From: Streptomyces barringtoniae
Lineage (GTDB): Bacteria; Actinomycetota; Actinomycetes; Streptomycetales; Streptomycetaceae
Reading direction: 5' to 3'
Length of the DNA: 64,000 nt
NCBI RefSeq assembly: GCF_020819595.1
Contig: NZ_JAJHNP010000018.1
Coordinates: 62,001-126,000 of the forward strand
In this document: in pieces, positions 58,117 to 64,000 of the stretch
Layout: each line of letters starts with the position of its first letter
How positions within the stretch are numbered: position 1 is the stretch's first letter
Translations under genes and position numbers: made by a program
The notes under the pieces: generated by a model
Database searches by the model: none
Seen by the model: the letters and a program-made list of their open reading frames with translations, nothing else
What the model was told of the DNA's origin: nothing

Positions 58117-59445
58117 GTGCGTGAATACCTGCTGACGCTCTGCATCACGGCCGCGGTGACGTACCTGCTGACAGGGCCGGTACGGAAGTTCGCGATCGTG
58201 GCCGGGGCGATGCCGGAGATCCGGGCGCGTGACGTGCACCGGGAACCCACTCCGCGCCTCGGCGGTATCGCCATGTTCTTCGGCCTGTGCGCGGGGCTGC
58301 TGGTCGCGGACCACCTGACCAACCTCAACGAGGTCTTCGCGAAGTCGAACGAGCCGCGGGCCCTGCTCTCCGGCGCGGCCCTGATCTGGCTGATCGGCGT
58401 CCTGGACGACAAGTTCGAGATCGACGCGCTGATCAAGCTGGGCGGCCAGATGATCGCCGCGGGCGTGATGGTGGTCCAGGGTCTGACGATCCTGTGGCTG
58501 CCCATCCCCGGCGTCGGCAACGTGGCGCTGACCCAGTGGCAGGGCACGCTGCTGACCGTGGCGCTCGTCGTCATCACGATCAACGCGGTGAACTTCGTGG
58601 ACGGCCTGGACGGCCTCGCGGCCGGCATGGTCTGCATCGCGGCGGCCGCGTTCTTCCTGTACTCGTACCGGATCTGGTACTCGTACGGCATCGAGGCCGC
58701 CGCCCCGGCGACGCTGTTCGCGGCGATCCTGATGGGCATGTGCCTGGGCTTCCTGCCGCACAACATGCACCCGGCGCGGATCTTCATGGGCGACTCCGGC
58801 TCGATGCTGATCGGCCTGGTGCTGGCGGCCGGCGCGATCTCGATCACCGGCCAGCTGGACCCGGACGCGCTCGCGCTGTTCACGGGGTCGGAGAAGGCGG
58901 CGGTGCACCAGACGGTGCCGGTCTACATCCCGCTGCTGCTGCCGCTGACGATCATCGCGGTGCCGGCGGCGGACCTGGTCCTCGCGATCGTACGGCGCAC
59001 CTGGCGCGGCCAGTCCCCGTTCGCGGCCGACCGCGGCCATCTGCACCACCGCCTGCTGGAGATCGGCCACTCGCACAGCCGGGCGGTGCTGATCATGTAC
59101 TTCTGGTCGGCGCTGATCGCCTTCGGCGCGCTGGCCTACTCGGTCAACTCGGCCTCGATGTGGATCGTGCTGGGCGTGGTCTTCCTCAGCGCGGTAGGCC
59201 TGGTCCTGCTGCTGCTCCCGCGCTTCACGCCGCGGGTGCCGGTGTGGGCCCAGCGGTTCGTTCCGCCGCGCTACCGCCTGCGCCGCCGTGCGGCCGAGGC
59301 CGCTGTGGCCAGGGAGGCCGACGAGCCGCAGGAGATGCCGGAGACGCAGGAGGCCGGGGAACGCTCGCCCGTCACCGCCGGGATCTCGGGCGTCAATGGA
59401 GCGACCGCGATCGGCGCTCGTTCGCGTTTCCTTGACCGACGCTGA
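58117..59445 (+). CDS. Polyprenyl-phosphate GlcNAc-1-phosphate transferase (WecA/TagO family)
   Basis: 442 residues from the GTG at 58117, with GGGGAAG upstream. About ten or eleven membrane helices. Family motifs: MPEIRARDVHREPTPRLGG, the catalytic DD in VLDDKFEID, NAVNFVDGLDGLAAG, HNMHPARIFMGDSGS, and RGHLHHRLLEIGHSHSRAV, the His-rich loop of the WecA branch. It transfers GlcNAc-1-P to decaprenyl phosphate at the inner face of the membrane, the first step of wall teichoic acid or similar polymers, a fit with the nearby LCP ligase. The charged C-terminal 60 residues are cytoplasmic. Confidence 0.9.
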   Translation: MREYLLTLCITAAVTYLLTGPVRKFAIVAGAMPEIRARDVHREPTPRLGGIAMFFGLCAGLLVADHLTNLNEVFAKSNEPRALLSGAALIWLIGVLDDKFEIDALIKLGGQMIAAGVMVVQGLTILWLPIPGVGNVALTQWQGTLLTVALVVITINAVNFVDGLDGLAAGMVCIAAAAFFLYSYRIWYSYGIEAAAPATLFAAILMGMCLGFLPHNMHPARIFMGDSGSMLIGLVLAAGAISITGQLDPDALALFTGSEKAAVHQTVPVYIPLLLPLTIIAVPAADLVLAIVRRTWRGQSPFAADRGHLHHRLLEIGHSHSRAVLIMYFWSALIAFGALAYSVNSASMWIVLGVVFLSAVGLVLLLLPRFTPRVPVWAQRFVPPRYRLRRRAAEAAVAREADEPQEMPETQEAGERSPVTAGISGVNGATAIGARSRFLDRR

Positions 59446-59747
59446 GACAGTCCAAGGTAAGAATCTGACTAGAGCATTGCCGACTCATGGGGGAGCAAAG
59501 GCCCCTAATACCAGACAAGTGGGCGCCGTCTCTGCACAGACGCGCACTGTCATTCTCATGTGTGACAGCAAGCACACCCACCAGGTAAAGACCTCATCAA
59601 ATAGTTTGTGATACGGTTCACGAGAACCCGGAGAGCGTCGAAGGACCCAAGTGCGTGGGCCCCTCGACCTGAGGATTCGATCACTCAGCCCGGGACTACG
59701 CTCGTCCATGACGACACCCTGCCCCCTGTGAAAGCGGAGTTGCCGCC
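59446..59747 (+). other. Promoter/leader region of the atp operon
   Basis: About 300 bp without a gene. It must hold the main atp promoter. TGTGATACGG (59606-59615) is the most -10-like stretch but lacks a good -35. Confidence 0.35.
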
Positions 59748-60194
59748 ATGCCGTCCAATGACGTCCGGATTCTGGCCCAGGCTGCCGTGCCCACGGCTGC
59801 CGTCGGCGCGATTGCCGCCGTCGTCAGCGGTGTGGTCGCGGGCGGCAAGGGGGCGATCGGGGCCGTCGTCGCGACGCTGATCGTGATTCTCTTCATGGGG
59901 CTGGGCCTGTACGTGCTCCAGCGCACCGCCACATCGCTTCCGCACCTCTTCCAGGCCATGGGACTGATGCTGTACGCGGCCCAGATCCTGCTGCTGTTCG
60001 TCTTCGTGGCCGCGTTCAAGCACACCACGCTGTTCAACCCCAGGGCCTTCGCGCTCACGCTCGTCGCCGGCACCCTCACCTGGATCGCCGCGCAGACGCG
60101 GGCGCACATGAAGTCCAAGATTCTCTACGTCGAACCCGATTCGACCTCCTCCTCGAACAACGAAAAGTCCCACAAGTCGGGGCACTCGTCGTGA
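59748..60194 (+). CDS. atpI: ATP synthase accessory protein I
   Basis: 148 residues from the ATG at 59748. Four membrane helices (VGAIAAVVSGVVAGGKG onward, LIVILFMGLGLYVL, LMLYAAQILLLFVFVAAF, FALTLVAGTLTWIAAQ) and a Ser-rich tail. AtpI assists assembly of the c-ring and ion supply. It is the first gene of the operon, 225 bp before atpB. Confidence 0.85.
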   Translation: MPSNDVRILAQAAVPTAAVGAIAAVVSGVVAGGKGAIGAVVATLIVILFMGLGLYVLQRTATSLPHLFQAMGLMLYAAQILLLFVFVAAFKHTTLFNPRAFALTLVAGTLTWIAAQTRAHMKSKILYVEPDSTSSSNNEKSHKSGHSS

Positions 60195-60419
60195 GAGGTA
60201 GGGCCGGGATAAAGACGCTGGAGAGAGCCTGCTATCGTCCGGTGCCAACTGCGGCATCGCGGGCGCGGGCATCCGAGCTGACGCCTGCTCAATCGCGAGG
60301 CGAGATGCCCCCCAGCCGCCCCCACATCCGTAACACCAGTCCCGTGCCGAACCGCGGCCATGCGCCGCGCCGACACAACGAGGTTGCCGTACCTATGCGC
60401 CACGCTGAAGGAGCCCGCG

Positions 60420-61244
60420 GTGAGTGCTGACCCGACGCAGACGCTCGCTTTCGACTCGAGCTGCCACCTGTTCTCCGGGTGCGGTTTCGACACCGTCGCT
60501 CCGGGCCTGCACTCGTTCCTCTTCAAGCCGCTCTGGGGCGACACGAACGGCATCTACTTCAACAAGCCGATGCTGCTCGCCCTGCTGGGCTCCATCGTCG
60601 TGGTGGGCTTCTTCTGGGCCGCCTTCGCCAGGCCCAAGGTCGTCCCGGGCAAGCTCCAGCTGGTCGCCGAGGCCGGTTACGACTTCATCCGCCGCGGCGT
60701 GGTCTACGAGACCATCGGCAAGAAGGAAGGCGAGAAGTACGTCCCGCTGGTCGTCTCGCTGTTCTTCTTCGTCTGGATGATGAACCTCTGGTCGATCGTC
60801 CCGGTCGCCCAGTTCCCGGTCACGTCGATCATCGCCTACCCGATGGTCCTGGCCCTGATCGTCTACCTCGTCTGGGTCCCGCTCACCTTCAAGCGGCACG
60901 GTTTCGTCGGCGCCTTCAAGAACTTCACCGGCTACGACAAGTCGCTGGGCGCGGTGCTCCCGCTGGCCATGACCATCGAGCTGTTCTCGAACCTGCTGGT
61001 CCGCCCGTTCACGCACGCCGTCCGACTCTTCGCGAACATGTTCGCCGGTCACACGCTGCTCGTGCTCTTCACGGTCGCCAGCTGGTACATGCTGAACGGC
61101 ATCGGCATCGCCTACTCCGCGGTCTCGTTCTCGATGACGCTCGTCATGACCGCCTTCGAGCTCTTCATCCAGGCCGTCCAGGCGTACGTGTTCGTCCTGC
61201 TGACCTGCTCCTACATTCAGGGCGCGCTCGCCGAGCACCACTGA
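60420..61244 (+). CDS. atpB: ATP synthase F0 subunit a
   Basis: 274 residues from the GTG at 60420, with GAAGGAG 6 nt upstream; the in-frame ATG at 60360 lacks family support. Five or six membrane helices. The essential Arg lies in HAVRLFANMFAGH, and FNKPMLLALLGS and FELFIQAVQAYVFVLL are family segments. It forms the proton half-channels opposite the c-ring. Confidence 0.95.
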   Translation: MSADPTQTLAFDSSCHLFSGCGFDTVAPGLHSFLFKPLWGDTNGIYFNKPMLLALLGSIVVVGFFWAAFARPKVVPGKLQLVAEAGYDFIRRGVVYETIGKKEGEKYVPLVVSLFFFVWMMNLWSIVPVAQFPVTSIIAYPMVLALIVYLVWVPLTFKRHGFVGAFKNFTGYDKSLGAVLPLAMTIELFSNLLVRPFTHAVRLFANMFAGHTLLVLFTVASWYMLNGIGIAYSAVSFSMTLVMTAFELFIQAVQAYVFVLLTCSYIQGALAEHH

Positions 61245-61319
61245 GCTGCCCCGCTCCGCATCCCCCTGGTCGTCCGGTGGCCAACCCCCACCGGTCCGTA
61301 AAGAAAAGGAAGAACTGGC

Positions 61320-61544
61320 ATGTCCCAGACCCTTGCCGCTGTCACTGGCTCGCTCAGCTCCGTCGGTTACGGCCTGGCCGCCATCGGCCCCGGCGTCGGC
61401 GTCGGCATCATCTTCGGCAACGGCACGCAGGCCCTCGCCCGCCAGCCCGAGGCGGCCGGTCTGATCCGCGCCAACCAGATCCTCGGCTTCGCGTTCTGTG
61501 AGGCGCTGGCCCTGATCGGCCTCGTCATGCCGTTCGTCTACTAA
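61320..61544 (+). CDS. atpE: ATP synthase F0 subunit c
   Basis: 74 residues, two membrane helices joined by the polar loop ARQPEAAGLI. The proton-binding carboxylate is Glu in FAFCEALALIGLV. Gly-rich first helix GPGVGVGIIFGNG. Confidence 0.95.
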   Translation: MSQTLAAVTGSLSSVGYGLAAIGPGVGVGIIFGNGTQALARQPEAAGLIRANQILGFAFCEALALIGLVMPFVY

Positions 61545-61585
61545 GACGGACGTCAGCGACAGCCCATTCGACGAAAGGCACTGAG

Positions 61586-62131
61586 ATGACCCACTCATGG
61601 GTTCAGTTTGCGGCGGAGAAGGAGAATCCCCTCGTTCCGCCGTGGCCGGAGCTCGTCATCGGCCTGATCGCCTTCGTCATCGTCTTCGGCTTCCTCGCCA
61701 AGAAGCTCCTCCCGAACATCAACAAGGTTCTGGAAGAGCGTCGCGAGGCCATCGAGGGCGGTATCGAAAAGGCCGAGGCCGCGCAGACCGAGGCCCAGAG
61801 CGTCCTTGAGCAGTACAAGGCCCAGCTCGCCGAGGCCCGGCACGAGGCCGCGCGCCTGCGCCAGGAGGCGCAGGAGCAGGGTGCCGCGCTCATCGCCGAG
61901 ATGCGGGCCGAGGGCCAGCGGCAGCGCGAGGAGATCGTCACCGCCGGTCACGCCCAGATCGAGGCCGACCGCAAGTCCGCCGCGCAGACGCTGCGCCAGG
62001 ACGTCGGCAAGCTCGCCACCGAACTGGCTGGCAAGCTCGTCGGCGAGTCCCTCGAGGACCACGCCCGCCAGAGCCGTGTGATCGACCGCTTCCTCGACGA
62101 GCTCGAGGAGAAGGCCGAGGCCACGCGATGA
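61586..62131 (+). CDS. atpF: ATP synthase F0 subunit b
   Basis: 181 residues. One N-terminal membrane helix (ELVIGLIAFVIVFGFLAKKL) and a long charged coiled coil that forms the peripheral stalk. Its stop overlaps the atpH start (ATGA). Confidence 0.95.
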   Translation: MTHSWVQFAAEKENPLVPPWPELVIGLIAFVIVFGFLAKKLLPNINKVLEERREAIEGGIEKAEAAQTEAQSVLEQYKAQLAEARHEAARLRQEAQEQGAALIAEMRAEGQRQREEIVTAGHAQIEADRKSAAQTLRQDVGKLATELAGKLVGESLEDHARQSRVIDRFLDELEEKAEATR

Positions 62132-62943
62132 ACGGAGCGAGCCGCGAGGCCCTGGCAGCCGCACGTGAGCGTCTCGACGCGCTGACGGACTCCACGTCCG
62201 TCGACGCCGCTTCGCTCGCCGACGAGCTGGCGGCCGTCACCGCGCTGCTCGACCGCGAGGCCGGCCTGCGCCGGGTCCTCACCGACCCGGCGCAGCCCGC
62301 AGAGGCCAAGGCGGAGCTGGTCCAGCGTCTGATCGGTGGCCAGGTCAGCGGCGCGACCGCCGACCTGGTGGCCGGGACGGCGCGCTCCCGCTGGTCGCAG
62401 CCCCGCGACCTGGTGGACGCGCTGGAGGAGCTGGCGAGCATCGCCGACCTCACGGCCGGGGAGAAGACGGGCACCCTCGACGACGTCGAGGACGAGCTGT
62501 TCCGGTTCGGCCGGATCGTCTCCTCCAGCACCGAGCTGCGCGCCGCGCTGACCGACCGCGCCGCCTCGGCGGCGGCCAAGACCGAGCTGCTGCACCGGCT
62601 GCTCGGCGGACGGGCCAAGCCGATCACGGAGCGTCTGGTGACGCGCCTTGTGACCGCGCCGCGTGGACGTAGCCTGGAAGCGGGACTGGAGTCCCTGTCC
62701 AAGCTCGCCGCCGAGCGCCGGGACCGGATGGTCGCCGTCGTCACCTCGGCGGTGCCGCTGAGCGACGGCCAGAAGCAGCGCCTCGGCGCCGCCCTCGCCA
62801 AGCTCTACGGTCGCCGGATGCACCTCAACCTGGACGTGGACCCCGAGGTCGTCGGCGGTATCCGGGTGCAGGTCGGTGACGAGGTCATCAACGGCTCGAT
62901 CGCGGACCGCCTGGACGACGCCGCCCGCCGCATGGCGAGCTAG
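62128..62943 (+). CDS. atpH: ATP synthase F1 subunit delta
   Basis: 271 residues, the long actinobacterial form (E. coli has 177). The C-terminal 175 residues are the OSCP/delta domain ending VVGGIRVQVGDEVINGSIADRL; the extra N-terminal 90 residues are helical. It joins the stalk to the alpha3beta3 head. Confidence 0.95.
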   Translation: MNGASREALAAARERLDALTDSTSVDAASLADELAAVTALLDREAGLRRVLTDPAQPAEAKAELVQRLIGGQVSGATADLVAGTARSRWSQPRDLVDALEELASIADLTAGEKTGTLDDVEDELFRFGRIVSSSTELRAALTDRAASAAAKTELLHRLLGGRAKPITERLVTRLVTAPRGRSLEAGLESLSKLAAERRDRMVAVVTSAVPLSDGQKQRLGAALAKLYGRRMHLNLDVDPEVVGGIRVQVGDEVINGSIADRLDDAARRMAS

Positions 62944-62946
62944 CAG

Positions 62947-62979
62947 CAACTCGATATTTCGAGACAACTCGATATTTCG
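62947..62979 (+). repeat. 15-bp direct repeat between atpH and atpA
   Basis: CAACTCGATATTTCG occurs at 62947-62961 and 62965-62979 (18-bp period). It is A/T-rich and stands out in this GC-rich operon. Confidence 0.6.
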
Positions 62980-63028
62980 GGAAAAGCAGTACGTACTTAC
63001 GGCCCTGGTTGGGCCGTGCAGAGGATTC

Positions 63029-63045
63029 CTGGGGGTCGCCCCCAG
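63029..63045. repeat. Small GC hairpin before atpA
   Basis: CTGGGGG TCG CCCCCAG followed by ACCCCCC. It resembles the short dispersed intergenic hairpin common in Streptomyces genomes, here inserted in the atp operon. Confidence 0.5.
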
Positions 63046-63093
63046 ACCCCCCAAGTGAAACTTCGGGCCCAACAAGGAGAGCAGGGAACCCAG

Positions 63094-64000
63094 ATGGCGG
63101 AGCTCACGATCCGGCCGGAGGAGATCCGGGACGCGCTGGAGAACTTCGTCCAGTCGTACAAGCCGGACGCGGCCTCGCGCGAGGAGGTCGGTACGGTCAC
63201 CCTTGCCGGCGACGGCATCGCGAAGATCGAGGGTCTTCCCTCGGCCATGGCCAACGAACTGCTGAAGTTCGAGGACGGCACCCTCGGCCTCGCCCTCAAC
63301 CTCGAGGAGCGCGAGATCGGTGCCATCGTCCTCGGTGAGTTCAGCGGCATCGAGGAGGGTCAGCCGGTCACCCGCACCGGCGAGGTCCTCTCCGTCGCGG
63401 TCGGCGAGGGCTACCTCGGCCGCGTTGTCGACCCGCTCGGCAACCCGATCGACGGCCTCGGCGAGATCGAGACGTCCGGCCGCCGCGCCCTCGAGCTGCA
63501 GGCCCCCACGGTCATGCAGCGCAAGTCGGTGCACGAGCCGATGGAGACCGGCTACAAGGCCGTCGACGCGATGACCCCGATCGGCCGTGGTCAGCGTCAG
63601 CTGATCATCGGTGACCGCCAGACCGGCAAGACCGCCCTGGCCGTCGACACGATCATCAACCAGCGCGACAACTGGCGCTCGGGCGACCCCAAGAAGCAGG
63701 TCCGCTGCATCTACGTCGCCATCGGCCAGAAGGGCTCCACCATCGCCGGCGTGCGCCGCGCGCTGGAGGAGAACGGCGCCCTGGAGTACACGACCATCGT
63801 CGCCGCCCCGGCGTCCGACCCGGCCGGCTTCAAGTACCTGGCGCCGTACACCGGTTCGGCCATCGGCCAGCAGTGGATGTACGAGGGCAAGCACGTCCTC
63901 ATCATCTTCGACGACCTCTCGAAGCAGGCCGACGCCTACCGCGCCGTGTCCCTGCTGCTGCGCCGCCCGCCGGGCCGTGAGGCCTACCCGGGTGACGTCT
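63094..64000 (+). CDS. atpA: ATP synthase F1 subunit alpha (3' end outside window)
   Basis: First 302 codons; the ATG at 63094 is preceded by AAGGAGAGCAGG. N-terminal beta barrel with GIAKIEGLPSAMANELL, LGRVVDPLGNPIDG, the P-loop GDRQTGKTALAV near 173-180, IYVAIGQKGS and LIIFDDLSKQADAYR. Non-catalytic nucleotide-binding subunit of the F1 head. The frame runs off the window uninterrupted. Confidence 0.95.
   Translation, partial: MAELTIRPEEIRDALENFVQSYKPDAASREEVGTVTLAGDGIAKIEGLPSAMANELLKFEDGTLGLALNLEEREIGAIVLGEFSGIEEGQPVTRTGEVLSVAVGEGYLGRVVDPLGNPIDGLGEIETSGRRALELQAPTVMQRKSVHEPMETGYKAVDAMTPIGRGQRQLIIGDRQTGKTALAVDTIINQRDNWRSGDPKKQVRCIYVAIGQKGSTIAGVRRALEENGALEYTTIVAAPASDPAGFKYLAPYTGSAIGQQWMYEGKHVLIIFDDLSKQADAYRAVSLLLRRPPGREAYPGDV

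Overview
The window is high-GC actinobacterial DNA and is almost certainly a Streptomyces chromosome. The right part (about 39,600-64,000) has the conserved Streptomyces order tRNA-Arg(CCG), response regulator, nrtL, lysA, hom, thrC, thrB, rho, secreted protease, LCP protein, rpmE, prfA, prmC, Sua5/TsaC, LMW-phosphatase-like protein, SHMT, WecA-like transferase, atpI-B-E-F-H-A. Many starts are GTG or TTG, and 4-nt stop/start overlaps are common.

Everything left of the tRNA-Arg gene (1 to about 39,600) looks like an accreted mobile island. The 3' part of the tRNA gene (39,604-39,646) is repeated exactly, 43 bp, at 20,701-20,743. These repeats bound an 18.9-kb actinomycete integrative and conjugative element (element B). 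It carries a regulatory switch (tandem-wHTH GntR protein, HD protein, Nudix hydrolase, HTH-DUF5919 protein), small transfer-associated genes, a GGDEF protein, Spd-like membrane proteins, an FtsK/TraB-type DNA translocase, a primase-polymerase plus DUF3987 replication pair, an iteron-like array, xis and a full tyrosine integrase. Cargo sits just inside both ends: a DUF4365-like protein with an unknown partner at the left end, and a membrane protein with a TRADD-N-associated-type 2TM segment next to the tRNA.

Left of 20,701 lies a second, older element (element A). Its right end repeats the layout of element B (integrase end, minus-strand cargo gene, hairpin, tRNA-derived att repeat), but only the last 80 codons of its integrase survive (18,890-19,132). 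These abut a TPR gene with about 20 nearly identical 42-residue repeats and a Ser/Thr kinase gene. Further left are solitary small genes (HNH, HIRAN, DUF6928, membrane proteins). At the extreme left is a compact five-gene operon: ATPase C-terminus, coiled-coil protein, 1506-residue helicase, short PLD-family protein and a 695-residue protein. It is best matched, from memory, to the dpdH-I-J-K-D part of the Dpd 7-deazaguanine DNA modification/restriction cluster; the modification genes, if present, would lie left of the window.

Within element B the genes form one lifestyle circuit: the regulators keep it silent, Prim-Pol/DUF3987 with the iteron region would replicate the excised form, Xis and Int excise or integrate it at tRNA-Arg, and the FtsK-like protein with the Spd-like proteins moves double-stranded DNA between hyphae. 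Structures that genes alone do not explain are three related stem-loops 30-39 nt before start codons, a CTAG-rich perfect inverted repeat after the translocase gene, a 16-bp palindrome before that gene, and the iteron array before xis.
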